Origin: an uncultured Gemmatimonadota bacterium
Lineage (GTDB): Bacteria > Gemmatimonadota > Gemmatimonadetes > Gemmatimonadales > Gemmatimonadaceae
DNA length: 45,737 bases
NCBI GenBank assembly: GCA_903910555.1
Contig: CAIVZZ010000009.1
Span: 1 to 45,737 of the forward strand
Direction of reading: 5' to 3'
Shown here: positions 15,862-26,447 of the stretch, piece after piece
Layout of the letters: each line of letters begins with the position of its first letter
Numbering within the stretch: the stretch's first letter is position 1
Notes under the pieces: generated by a model
The model's database searches: none
The model's input: only the letters and a program-made list of their open reading frames with translations
Told to the model about the DNA's origin: nothing
Program-made: the position numbers and the translations under genes

Positions 15862-16135
15862 GGAGATTTGAGGGGTGAGTTGAGAATGAGAGGTGAGTGG
15901 GAGTTGAGAATGAGAGGTGAGTTTGAGTGGGAGGGATGAGTTGGAGCACGCTCAGTCGGAGTCTGAGAGATGAGAGTGAGGTTGAGTGGGAGTTGAGTGG
16001 AAGTTGGATCCCACTCAAGCTCACACTCGCCCCTCAAACTCCCACTGAGCGTACTCCAACTCATCCCTCCCTCTCGAACTCACCTCTCATTCTCAACTCC
16101 CACTCACCTCTAACTCACTCTCACACTCTTCTCGG
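15862..16135. repeat. Very large snap-back repeat upstream of the pterin operon
   Basis: Bases 15901-15946 pair with 16054-16099 with only two mismatches over 46 positions (the outer part starts GAGTTGAGAATGAGAGG). Pairing continues inwards through GCTCAGT/ACTGAGC and outwards through GAGAGGTGAGTGG. The left arm is almost pure purine plus T in GAGTTGAG and GAGAGGTGAG phrases, and those phrases are also directly repeated within the arm. The region of about 270 bases has no coding potential. It lies between the ncRNA terminator and the PTPS gene, about 20 bases before the start codon, so any transcript entering the operon from upstream must pass through it. Confidence 0.88.
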
Positions 16136-16156
16136 GGAGAGGTTAGGATTCGACGT

Positions 16157-16570
16157 ATGCCTCAGGTTACCGTCACCCGCCTATTGCGCTTCAACGCCGC
16201 CCACCGCGTCCACAATCCCGCTCTGAGCGACGAAGAAAACATCCGCCTCTTCGGCAAATGCAACAATCCGAATTGGCATGGCCACAACTATACCCTCGAA
16301 GTCTCCGTCACCGGCGAGCCTGACAGCATCACCGGCTATGTCGTCGACCTCGGCGTCGTGAAGAAAATCGTCGAGCGCGAATATGTGGATCTCGTCGATC
16401 ACAAAAACTTCAATCTCGATGTTCCATTCATGGCTGGCGTGAATCCGACCACCGAAAACATCATCGTCGCGTGCTGGCGCCGGCTCGAACCTGCGCTAAA
16501 GCCGGCGCAGCTCACGCATCTGCGCCTCTGGGAAACGGAGAACAACTATGTCGACTACGAAGGGCGCTAA
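16157..16570 (+). CDS. ptpS: 6-pyruvoyl-tetrahydropterin synthase (PTPS/QueD family)
   Basis: 137 residues. The enzyme family converts 7,8-dihydroneopterin triphosphate to 6-pyruvoyl-tetrahydropterin (PTPS) or 6-carboxy-tetrahydropterin (QueD). Here the zinc and catalytic segment is [14 protein letters not shown] (Cys about 35, His 41 and 43), followed by [13 protein letters not shown] and NPTTENI, with a C-terminal [11 protein letters not shown]. This is strikingly like animal PTPS ([31 protein letters not shown]) and unlike the C-x-x-x-HGH form usual in QueD. It is followed by folE with a 23-base overlap and an SDR gene, so a tetrahydrobiopterin role is favoured. Automatic naming would probably give queD. 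No other queuosine genes are in the window. Confidence 0.85.
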   Translation: MPQVTVTRLLRFNAAHRVHNPALSDEENIRLFGKCNNPNWHGHNYTLEVSVTGEPDSITGYVVDLGVVKKIVEREYVDLVDHKNFNLDVPFMAGVNPTTENIIVACWRRLEPALKPAQLTHLRLWETENNYVDYEGR

Positions 16571-17240
16571 CCCCAACGGCAAGCCCAAGGCAAAGTCCAA
16601 GGGCAAGTCCAGGGCGCATACCAATGGCGCGTCGTCCATCATCGGGACACGCGTGCTGCGCGGCGAGTGCACCGCCGAGCTCGAGAGCATGGTCAAGAAC
16701 GAACTCGGCCTGCTTGGCGAAGACCCGACTCGCGAAGGACTCCTGCGCACCCCGCATCGTGTGGCGGAATCGATGCTGTGGCTGACGCGCGGGTATGAGA
16801 TGGACGTCAATGAAATCGTCGGCGAGGCGGTCTTCGAGGAGGCGCACCAGTCGATGGTCGTGGTGCGCGACATCGAGCTCTATTCGCTCTGCGAACATCA
16901 CATGCTCCCTTTTTTCGGAAAGGCGCACATCGCATATATCCCCGACGGACGGATCGTCGGACTGTCAAAGCTCCCGCGTATCGTCGAGATGTTTGCCCGC
17001 CGCCTGCAGGTGCAGGAACGGCTCACGGAGCAAATCGCGATCGCCATTCAGGACGTGCTCAAGCCAATCGGCGTCGGCGTCGTGATCGAAGCCTACCACC
17101 TGTGCATGATGATGCGCGGCGTCGAGAAGCAGAACTCCAAGACGATCACCTCCGCGATGCGCGGCTCGTTCCGCGACGATGCAAAGACTCGCGATGAGTT
17201 TCTGCGTCTCGCGTACACGCCGTCCACGCCGCTCCGTTAA
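16548..17240 (+). CDS. folE: GTP cyclohydrolase I
   Basis: 230 residues. It opens GTP to 7,8-dihydroneopterin triphosphate, the entry point to folate and biopterin and the substrate of the preceding enzyme. The core is complete: [17 protein letters not shown], the zinc ligands in [13 protein letters not shown] (Cys about 116, His about 119) and in [14 protein letters not shown] (second Cys about 186), and the [11 protein letters not shown] loop. An extra lysine-rich, low-complexity N-terminus of about 30 residues ([17 protein letters not shown]) precedes the fold. It starts inside the previous gene, which shows strong translational coupling. Confidence 0.95.
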   Translation: MSTTKGANPNGKPKAKSKGKSRAHTNGASSIIGTRVLRGECTAELESMVKNELGLLGEDPTREGLLRTPHRVAESMLWLTRGYEMDVNEIVGEAVFEEAHQSMVVVRDIELYSLCEHHMLPFFGKAHIAYIPDGRIVGLSKLPRIVEMFARRLQVQERLTEQIAIAIQDVLKPIGVGVVIEAYHLCMMMRGVEKQNSKTITSAMRGSFRDDAKTRDEFLRLAYTPSTPLR

Positions 17241-17247
17241 GAAACGC

Positions 17248-17982
17248 ATGAACAACTCCGCTCAGCAGAGCCGGCTCGACGGCGTCACGGCCGTCGTCAC
17301 GGGTGCCTCGCGCGGCATCGGCGCGGCAATAGCGCGATCGTTTGCGGCCGCGGGCGCGCGCGTCGCTCTGGTCGCGCGCGATGCCGGCTCGCTCGCGGAG
17401 CTCGCCACCGAGATTGGTGGCGGCGCGTTCGCCGTTCCGTGCGATGTCACGCGCAGCGATCTGGTACCCGCGGCGGTGAAACAGATCAATGCGACCTTCA
17501 ACGCGCCCGTAAAGATCCTCGTCAACAACGCCGGCCTCTTTCGCGTTGGCGCGGCGCACCTGTTGCCGGAAGCGGATTTGATGTCGATGCTCGAGGTCAA
17601 TCTCGTCGCGCCGCACATGTTCGTCCGCGAATTTCTTCCGGCAATGCTCGCGGCGAAAGCAGGACATGTCGTCACGATCGGTTCTGTCGCGGATCGTACG
17701 GCGTACGCGGGGAACGCCGGCTATTCAGCTACGAAATTCGGCGTACGCGCGATGCATGAGATTCTGCGCGCAGAAATACGCGGCACAGGTGTGCGTGCGA
17801 GCCTTGTCTCGCCGAGCGCGACGGACACGCCAATCTGGAATTTGCTCGCACCGGCGCAGCGCGAAAAATTTCCGAAAGCTGAAGAGATGCTGCGGCCGGA
17901 GGACGTCGCGGCTGCCGTGCTCTATGCGGTAACAGCGCCACCAACAGTGAACGTCGACGAGCTCAGGCTCACCCGGGCGTAG
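17248..17982 (+). CDS. Short-chain dehydrogenase/reductase, possible sepiapterin-type reductase
   Basis: 244 residues of classical SDR fold. The nucleotide-binding TGASRGIGAAIA (about residues 18-29), NNAG (about 92) and the catalytic YSATKFGV (Tyr about 158, Lys about 162) with an upstream serine (TIGSVADR) are all present. The arginine after TGAS and the ARDA segment favour NADP(H). It begins seven bases after folE in the same operon. A PTPS and a GTP cyclohydrolase upstream make a sepiapterin-reductase-like last step to tetrahydrobiopterin plausible, but SDR substrates cannot be told from sequence alone. Its end overlaps the opposing gene by 14 bases. Confidence 0.85.
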   Translation: MNNSAQQSRLDGVTAVVTGASRGIGAAIARSFAAAGARVALVARDAGSLAELATEIGGGAFAVPCDVTRSDLVPAAVKQINATFNAPVKILVNNAGLFRVGAAHLLPEADLMSMLEVNLVAPHMFVREFLPAMLAAKAGHVVTIGSVADRTAYAGNAGYSATKFGVRAMHEILRAEIRGTGVRASLVSPSATDTPIWNLLAPAQREKFPKAEEMLRPEDVAAAVLYAVTAPPTVNVDELRLTRA

Positions 17983-18601
17983 CGCGCCGAAGCTCGTTCA
18001 GCACCGGCGTCGCGATCCGCTCGCCGACCCACTGATCCCGATCGCGCGCGAGCAGCTCGATTCCGTCCGGCACTTTCAGACCCGCGTCTGTCACGAGCCG
18101 CCCGCCAGGTGCGAGCGCCTGCACAGCCGACCGCATCAGTTCGGCCGAGACCTCGAAATCAAACGCCGCTCCGCGGAGGGAGCCCTTCGCGAGAGGCAAA
18201 ACGTCGGGGCGGCCGCGGATCGACATGACCGCGTCATCGATGCGACCTGTGACTGAGAGCGCGATGAACTGCGAATCGGGTGACATCTCGAGGAACGACT
18301 TGATGAAATACTGGCCGACTCCGTCGACGAGATAGAGTCCGCCGCGTTCGTCGAGCCCGAGCTGCGCGGCGCGCCGAATCGTGTTTTCCTCGGAAAACGT
18401 CTCCGGCACGAGCGTCGGTACGGGAAATCCACCCGCCATCTCCAGCGCCCCCTGGTGCACGCGAAACTCCGCGAGGCAGATGGAACAGCCGAGCGTTCCC
18501 TCGATCACGTAGCGCGCATGCGTTACGGCCGTCGTCGTGACGAGCGGATTGTCGTCGTGCAAATGCGGGCAGCGAAGCTTGTCGAGCAGTTCAACGAACA
18601 T
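17969..18601 (-). CDS. Protein with Trm112-like zinc domain and methyltransferase-like region
   Basis: 210 residues. The N-terminus (MFVELLDKLRCPHLHDDN ... GTLGCSICLAEFRVHQG) resembles the Trm112/UPF0434 zinc ribbon, with cysteines at about residues 11, 39 and 42. Residues about 90-205 look like a reduced Rossmann methyltransferase fold (PDSQFIALSV ... AVQALAPGGRLVTDAGLKV), but no S-adenosylmethionine loop is visible. Trm112-type domains activate methyltransferases, so a fusion of activator and degenerate partner is a reasonable reading. It lies 45 bases after the acyl-CoA synthetase gene on the same strand and could be the last gene of that operon. Confidence 0.6.
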   Translation of the reverse strand: MFVELLDKLRCPHLHDDNPLVTTTAVTHARYVIEGTLGCSICLAEFRVHQGALEMAGGFPVPTLVPETFSEENTIRRAAQLGLDERGGLYLVDGVGQYFIKSFLEMSPDSQFIALSVTGRIDDAVMSIRGRPDVLPLAKGSLRGAAFDFEVSAELMRSAVQALAPGGRLVTDAGLKVPDGIELLARDRDQWVGERIATPVLNELRRATPG

Positions 18602-18646
18602 TGGTTCCCGGTTCTCCCGTCTGCGCTAAAAGGCTGAGGATCGTGG

Positions 18647-20482
18647 TCAGGCCATTCGTGCGTCCGCTGAATCATACAACGAATCGATGAGCGCTTTGTA
18701 GTCCTTGTCGATTACCCGTCGTTTCACTTTCAGCGTCGGCGTCAGTTCGCCGCGCTCGACCGAGAAATCGTGTTCCAAGAGCGCGATTTTCTTCGGCGCC
18801 TCGAATTTCGCGAGTCCGGCTGTTTGCTTCGCGACTTCTTTTTCCATCTTCGCTTTGATCGTCGGCATCTCAAGCAGCTGCGACCGCTGAGTCCAGATGA
18901 TGTTCTTGCGCCCTGCCCACCGTTCGAGCTGGTCCCAGTTCGGCACGACGAGCACCACTGGAAACTTACGCTTGTCGCCGATCATCACGGCCTGACTCAC
19001 GTACTTGTTCGTTTTGATGGAGTTCTCGATCGGCTGCGGTGCGATATTCTTGCCGCCCGCGGTTACGATGATGTCTTTTTTGCGGTCGGTGATGCGCAAA
19101 TAGCCGTCATCGAGCACGCCGATGTCGCCGGTGTGAAACCAGCCGTCCGAGTTAATCGCTTCCTTTGTCGCGTCGGCGTTCTGATAGTAACCGGCCATGA
19201 TGTGCCGGCCTCGCGAGAGGACTTCACCGTCGGCGGCGATGCTCACCTCGACGTTCGGAAAGGGCCGGCCAACCGTGCCGATCCTGAACGCGGCTGGCGT
19301 GTTGGTGGAAATCACGGGCGATGTTTCCGTCAGACCGTAGCCCTCGAGAATTGTCAGCCCGGCCGCGTAAAAAAACTTGTTGATCTCGGGTGCCAGCGGC
19401 GCGCCGCCGGAAACGAAAAACCGGAGCCGCCCGCCGGTGCGCTCCTTGAGTTTGCTGAACACGAGTTTCTGTGCGAGCGAGTACTTCATCGCGAGCCAGC
19501 CGCCGGGCTTTCGCCCTGCAAGCACTTCATCGGCCCATTTATCAGCCACTTCGCGTGCCCAGAAGAAAATCCGCTTCTTGGCCGATCCACCTGACAGCGC
19601 GTTCTCGAGCACGCGCGCATACATCTTCTCATAGAGCCGCGGGACCGACATGCACAGCGTCGGCCGCACCTCGGACATGTTCAGCGGCACTGTGTCGATC
19701 GACTCGGCATACGCGATAGACACACCCGCGGTCCAAAACAAATAGTCGCCCGACCGCTCGAACACATGCGAGAGCGGCAGAAACGACAGTGCGACGTCGG
19801 CGAGAGTGAACGGAAGAACCGTCAGCGCCGTGCGCGAGTTGAAATAGAGATTGTCGTGCGTGAGCATCACGCCCTTCGGAAGTCCCGTGGTGCCCGACGT
19901 ATAAATCAGCGTGGCCAGATCGTTCGGCTTCACCGCGAGCGCGGCCGATTTCCACGCCGCGCGGCGTTCGGCGCTGTCCACCGCGGCGCCCATCGCCTCC
20001 ACCTCGGCCAGTGTGTGGTCGACACCGGCCGCTTTTGTATTCGCGAAGGTGATCACATGACGCAGCCCCGGAACCTGCGAGCGAATCTCCTCGATCTTTC
20101 CGGCCTGCGCGTCGCCCGACACAAAAATCGCCACCGAGCCGGAGTTCATCAGGATGTGCGTGATCTGCGCAGCGGGAAGCGTCGGATACACGGGGACATC
20201 CGCCATTCCGAGCGACAAGCACGCCCAGTCGGCGAACGCCCACTCGGGCCGGTTTTCGGAGAGGATTGCGACGCGGTCGCCGCGTGTGACGCCGAGTTCC
20301 TGCAATCCTAGCGCGAGCAGCGTGACACGCTCGCGCACTTCGGCGTGCGAAATCGGCTGATATGTGCCGTCTCGTTTTACCTGGTATGCGTCGTCGCGAT
20401 GAAACTTGTCCAGCACCTCGAAGAACAGCTCGGTCAGCGTGCCAGGCACGCTATTTGATGAGCGGCCGGAGTTGGACAACAT
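18647..20482 (-). CDS. Long-chain fatty-acid-CoA ligase (AMP-forming)
   Basis: 611 residues of the ANL superfamily. It activates fatty acids via an acyl-adenylate to acyl-CoA. The adenylation loop LIYTSGTTGLPKGVMLTH is at about residues 191-208, followed by FLPLSHVFER, EGYGLTETSP (about 386) and the hinge/A8 segment WFHTGDIGVLDDGYLRITDRKKDII; the catalytic lysine region is GKNIAPQPIEN. Length and motif spacing match the FadD15/long-chain group. The first ATG overlaps the preceding lipoprotein gene by 32 bases; a GTG at 20449, one base after that stop, is the alternative. Chain-length specificity is not readable. Confidence 0.92.
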   Translation of the reverse strand: MLSNSGRSSNSVPGTLTELFFEVLDKFHRDDAYQVKRDGTYQPISHAEVRERVTLLALGLQELGVTRGDRVAILSENRPEWAFADWACLSLGMADVPVYPTLPAAQITHILMNSGSVAIFVSGDAQAGKIEEIRSQVPGLRHVITFANTKAAGVDHTLAEVEAMGAAVDSAERRAAWKSAALAVKPNDLATLIYTSGTTGLPKGVMLTHDNLYFNSRTALTVLPFTLADVALSFLPLSHVFERSGDYLFWTAGVSIAYAESIDTVPLNMSEVRPTLCMSVPRLYEKMYARVLENALSGGSAKKRIFFWAREVADKWADEVLAGRKPGGWLAMKYSLAQKLVFSKLKERTGGRLRFFVSGGAPLAPEINKFFYAAGLTILEGYGLTETSPVISTNTPAAFRIGTVGRPFPNVEVSIAADGEVLSRGRHIMAGYYQNADATKEAINSDGWFHTGDIGVLDDGYLRITDRKKDIIVTAGGKNIAPQPIENSIKTNKYVSQAVMIGDKRKFPVVLVVPNWDQLERWAGRKNIIWTQRSQLLEMPTIKAKMEKEVAKQTAGLAKFEAPKKIALLEHDFSVERGELTPTLKVKRRVIDKDYKALIDSLYDSADARMA

Positions 20483-21254
20483 AAATTACCGGACTGCCGG
20501 GAACGGGAAGACCGCGGTAGCGAACACTCGCAACAACAGTGATCGAATCCGCCGTGGTCGGCAATAAGGTCGATCTCACGCGCAGTGTGCGCGACCCGAT
20601 GCCGCCGGCAGCCGTCGTATCGAGCAGCGTCGGCTGACTCGCCGTTGTCCAGAGCGACGCGATGCTGGTATCGGTGAGCGCGAGCGTCCGGCCGTGATAC
20701 AAAACCTGGTAAGAGACCAGCCAGCCCTGCGTCCCCTGAATGCCGCCGACGGTGTCGCGCGTGGCAACCTGCAGAGTCAGCGCACTCGAGACGTTGCTCG
20801 GGTTATCGGGAAGCGCATAGTTGATCGTGTCGGGAAGCGACGTCACAAACACCGAGTCCGGCCGCCGTGCGACGATCAGCGTCTCCGGACTCGTTTGCAG
20901 TCCGCCGACCGACGCGATCAATCGCACAAGCCCGCTCCGGAGCTGTGCGGTGACCACTCCGGTGGTCGGGTCGATCGTCACGCCAGAATCGAGCGCGAAG
21001 AACGACAACACGGGATTCGCCACCACATTGCCGGCCGCGTTGAACGCGATCGCGTGCAGATGTCCGGCGTGGCCGAGTGAATCGCGCAGCGTGTCGCCGG
21101 TGACAACCGCCGGGTAGGGAAGCGAATCAAACTCGAGCGCCGTGACGATCGTCGGGCTCGTGCCGATTTCGGTGCAGCCGCCGACGATCGCGGCGATCGC
21201 CACGGCGATGGGCGCCGCGAACCGCGCCCAAGCCGCCGCCTTCAACCGCATCAC
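20451..21254 (-). CDS. Lipoprotein with Ig-like beta domains
   Basis: 267 residues with a convincing lipoprotein signal: a positive start, hydrophobic AAPIAVAIAAIVGGC and lipobox VGGC with Cys 27. The mature part is beta-rich and serine/threonine-rich. Residues about 35-130 resemble a bacterial Ig-like (Big_2-type) module (ALDSGVTIDPTTGVVTAQLRSGLVRLIASVGG), and a second beta-sandwich follows. It is probably a surface protein with a binding or structural role. The start overlaps the parA stop by four bases (ATGA), which couples it to a cytoplasmic ATPase gene, an unusual pairing. Confidence 0.75.
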   Translation of the reverse strand: MMRLKAAAWARFAAPIAVAIAAIVGGCTEIGTSPTIVTALEFDSLPYPAVVTGDTLRDSLGHAGHLHAIAFNAAGNVVANPVLSFFALDSGVTIDPTTGVVTAQLRSGLVRLIASVGGLQTSPETLIVARRPDSVFVTSLPDTINYALPDNPSNVSSALTLQVATRDTVGGIQGTQGWLVSYQVLYHGRTLALTDTSIASLWTTASQPTLLDTTAAGGIGSRTLRVRSTLLPTTADSITVVASVRYRGLPVPGSPVIYVVQLRPLIK

Positions 21255-22021
21255 TTCTTGAGACGCTCCGCGAGGAGCGCTGCGAGATGGATGTACGCCT
21301 GCGATCCCGGATCACTCGGCGCGCGCAGCACCGCAGGCTGTCCAGCCGCGAACGCTTCGCTCACCGCGGCACTGCGCGGGATCACGAGGTCGAACACCAT
21401 GCTCTTTGGGAGATGGCCGCGCAGATATTTCTCCGTGCGCTCGCACGCCGGATTCCCCGCCTCGTACATCGTGAGGAGAATCCCGTCGAGCGTGAGCTGC
21501 GGATGATGCGCGACAACATCTTGAATTCCGCGCAGAATCTGCGGCGTCGTCTGAAGAACGAGCGGCTCGCACTGGAGCGGCACCAGCACGCGATCGCTCG
21601 ACGCGAGCGTGCGGCGCGTGATTGGTCCAAGTCCGGGCGGCGTGTCGACGACGACGATATCGCAGCGCTCGCGTGCGGCCTCGAGCATTTTCGGGAGAAG
21701 ATCACCCTCGGCGATCCGCTTGGCGTAATCCGAGTGATCGGCGTCGTCGCTGACACTGCCGACGAGCATCACGCGGAGCCACGGGAGCGCGGTCGGCAGG
21801 ATGACGTCTTTCAGCGGGCGTGTGCCGTTGAGATAGTCCGCGAAGCCGTGCGAGCCGTGCCCTTTCTTGAGCGCGGCGCCGTAGCGCACGGAACCCTGCG
21901 GGTCGACGTCCACGATGAGCGTCTTGAGCCCGCGGCGCGCGAACGCCGCTCCAAGATTGACCGCTGTGGTGGTCTTGCCGACGCCGCCCTTCTGGCTGAC
22001 TACTGCGAGAATCTGACCCAC
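21251..22021 (-). CDS. parA: ParA/Soj-type ATPase without ParB
   Basis: 256 residues from a GTG. The deviant Walker A SQKGGVGKTTTAVNLG is at about residues 9-24, DVDPQGSVRYG is the switch region (about 38-48), and DIVVVDTPPGLGPIT is the Walker B segment. ParA ATPases form dynamic gradients on the nucleoid that move plasmids, chromosomes or protein clusters. No parB or parS-like array is beside it. Instead it sits between a TPR gene (nine bases upstream) and a lipoprotein gene (overlapping), so it may be an orphan ParA that positions a protein cargo; true chromosome ParAB is expected near the origin. The symbol names the family only. Confidence 0.88.
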   Translation of the reverse strand: MGQILAVVSQKGGVGKTTTAVNLGAAFARRGLKTLIVDVDPQGSVRYGAALKKGHGSHGFADYLNGTRPLKDVILPTALPWLRVMLVGSVSDDADHSDYAKRIAEGDLLPKMLEAARERCDIVVVDTPPGLGPITRRTLASSDRVLVPLQCEPLVLQTTPQILRGIQDVVAHHPQLTLDGILLTMYEAGNPACERTEKYLRGHLPKSMVFDLVIPRSAAVSEAFAAGQPAVLRAPSDPGSQAYIHLAALLAERLKK

Positions 22022-22030
22022 GTTTTTTTC

Positions 22031-22486
22031 TTATCCCTCGCCAGGCGGCGTCGTGCCGCTTGTTGGATTGCGCATCTGCTCAAGCGTCGCTTGAGCGTGG
22101 CGAATCCAGCGTTCGGCTTCTTCGCCCGAAGGCGGCTGAGAGAGAAATGCCTGCAAGTGCTTCTCCGCGCCGGCATTGTCGCCGCGCTTTACGAGGAGAA
22201 ATGCCAGTCCGTAATGGGCGCCGGATAGCGCCGGGTCGATTTCAAGTGCCCGCCTATAGGCTCGCACAGCCTCTTCCAAGCGGCCGGTTCGCGAAAACGC
22301 GATCGCCATGTTCTGCAGCACACGCAGATCGTTTGGCGTGTCGCGGAGCGCGAGCCGGTACGACGTCAGCGCCGCGTCATAGTCACCCTGACGCTCCAGC
22401 ACCAATGCCTCGTTAAGATAATCGAGGCGCTGCGGACGTACGTCGCTCTTTGTGGTGCCGCCGAGCAGGCGACTGAACCATGACAT
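22031..22486 (-). CDS. TPR-repeat protein
   Basis: 151 residues with about three tetratricopeptide repeats: EALVLERQGDYDAALTSYRLALRDTPN (about 29-55), LQNMAIAFSRTGRLEEAVRAYRRALEIDP (about 58-86) and AHYGLAFLLVKRGDNAGAEKHLQAFL (about 90-115). TPRs mediate protein contacts. There is no signal peptide, so it is cytoplasmic and could be the partner of the ParA encoded nine bases downstream. It heads the minus-strand operon and is divergent from the phosphoribosyltransferase gene, with 53 bases between the two starts. Confidence 0.85.
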   Translation of the reverse strand: MSWFSRLLGGTTKSDVRPQRLDYLNEALVLERQGDYDAALTSYRLALRDTPNDLRVLQNMAIAFSRTGRLEEAVRAYRRALEIDPALSGAHYGLAFLLVKRGDNAGAEKHLQAFLSQPPSGEEAERWIRHAQATLEQMRNPTSGTTPPGEG

Positions 22487-22539
22487 TTGTTAAAGGACGC
22501 TCTTGTGGGCGTTTTGGCACACGGGCTATAGCTTCCAAA

Positions 22540-23049
22540 ATGCCCAAGAAGAAGCCCGCTCGTCCAGCTAAAGATGTGTTCAATGTCGATTGGCCGCTCT
22601 TTGGCGAGCTGTCGCGGGCGCTGGCGCTGAAAGTCGCGCGGGAATACGACCCGGATCTGGTCATCGGCATCGCGACCGCAGGCGTTGTGCCCGGCGCAGC
22701 TGTCGCGGCGATGCTCGACCGGCCCTTTCACTCGATGCTCGTGAGCCGGCGCTATCAGACGGAGACGGTGCGCGAGACGCCGGCGGTGTTCGGCGCGGCT
22801 CCATCCGAAGTGCGCGGGAAAAACGTGCTGATTGTCGATGAGACGTGCGGATCGGGCGCTACGCTCCGCCTCGCGATCGCATCGGTATTGAACGCCGGCG
22901 CCGAGGATGTTCGCTCAGCGGTCAGCTTCAAGACCGGAGACTACAAACCTGACTTTTTCGGGCTTGAGACCGAGAGTACGATCGTTCTCCCGTGGGACAA
23001 GGAGATCATCGTTGATGGTGAGCTGCTGCCGAATCCCAAATACGAGTAG
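22540..23049 (+). CDS. Phosphoribosyltransferase-family protein
   Basis: 169 residues from the ATG of MPKKKPARP. The PRPP-binding loop NVLIVDETCGSGATLRLA (about residues 106-123) and the preceding LVIGIATAGVVPGAAVA region define a type I phosphoribosyltransferase fold. The closest look is to xanthine-guanine-type or uncharacterised purine phosphoribosyltransferases (hood motif LVSRRYQTE, C-terminal VLPWDKEI). The base specificity cannot be assigned. The gene stands alone on the plus strand between two minus-strand operons, and its stop directly abuts the stop of the V4R gene. Confidence 0.82.
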   Translation: MPKKKPARPAKDVFNVDWPLFGELSRALALKVAREYDPDLVIGIATAGVVPGAAVAAMLDRPFHSMLVSRRYQTETVRETPAVFGAAPSEVRGKNVLIVDETCGSGATLRLAIASVLNAGAEDVRSAVSFKTGDYKPDFFGLETESTIVLPWDKEIIVDGELLPNPKYE

Positions 23050-23622
23050 CTACGCCAGATCCGCCGCCGCCTCATCATAGCTCGCCCCAGCCGCCATCCG
23101 ATCGTACAAATGCCCCATCACCTCTGCCGAGCCCACCAGGAACCGGCACTGGTGACTCCCGCTCGATCGGCACTCCACCTCGAGCACTGCGAGCGGGGCT
23201 TCAGCGGTGCGGCCAAAGAAATCAGCGAATAACCCCGTGCTGTAGTGGCACGCCGGATAGGGCAGTCCGCCGGCGCCATCCGCCTCCGCCCAGTCGCTTG
23301 AATCGACCATCGCGACCACATCGTGCAGCGGCGTGATCGTCAGCGAACCCCATCCCATGTCGCGAAAAAAATCGGCGGCGTGCGACTGGTATGCGTCCAC
23401 GTCGAGCTGATCCGCGCCGGCAATGCCGCGCGAATCGAGCCAGTTCTTGAACGATGAGAAAACCGAGTCGCCGCCGGCGTACCCTGCTTCCTGCAGGAAT
23501 GTCGCGTATGCGCCGCCGGTGTCGCGAATGAGAGCCGCGCGCAGTGCGCCGAGCGAAGCGCGCGGAAATGCGACCAACTGCGACGACGAGAGATCGACGT
23601 TATTTGCCATTGCCGTAGTCAT
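23050..23622 (-). CDS. V4R (4-vinyl-reductase-type) small-molecule-binding domain protein
   Basis: 190 residues. The C-terminal part (about 95-178) has the V4R pattern: a helical start, then YPACHYSTGLFADFFGRT, APLAVLEVECRSSGSHQCRFLVG with the paired cysteines typical of the domain. V4R domains bind hydrocarbon or tetrapyrrole-like ligands and serve as sensors or as subunits in bacteriochlorophyll and aromatic pathways. Here no output domain is attached. It is the last gene of a probable operon after ligA (17 bases apart). Confidence 0.78.
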   Translation of the reverse strand: MTTAMANNVDLSSSQLVAFPRASLGALRAALIRDTGGAYATFLQEAGYAGGDSVFSSFKNWLDSRGIAGADQLDVDAYQSHAADFFRDMGWGSLTITPLHDVVAMVDSSDWAEADGAGGLPYPACHYSTGLFADFFGRTAEAPLAVLEVECRSSGSHQCRFLVGSAEVMGHLYDRMAAGASYDEAAADLA

Positions 23623-23639
23623 TTCGGTGAAAGAAACCT

Positions 23640-26440
<2,801 letters not shown>

Positions 26441-26447
26441 CGTCTCC

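Noticed and set aside
15788-16226. Several short open frames on both strands in the snap-back region
   Set aside because: They encode Ser/Leu/Thr-rich low-complexity sequence and mirror one another because the DNA is an inverted repeat.
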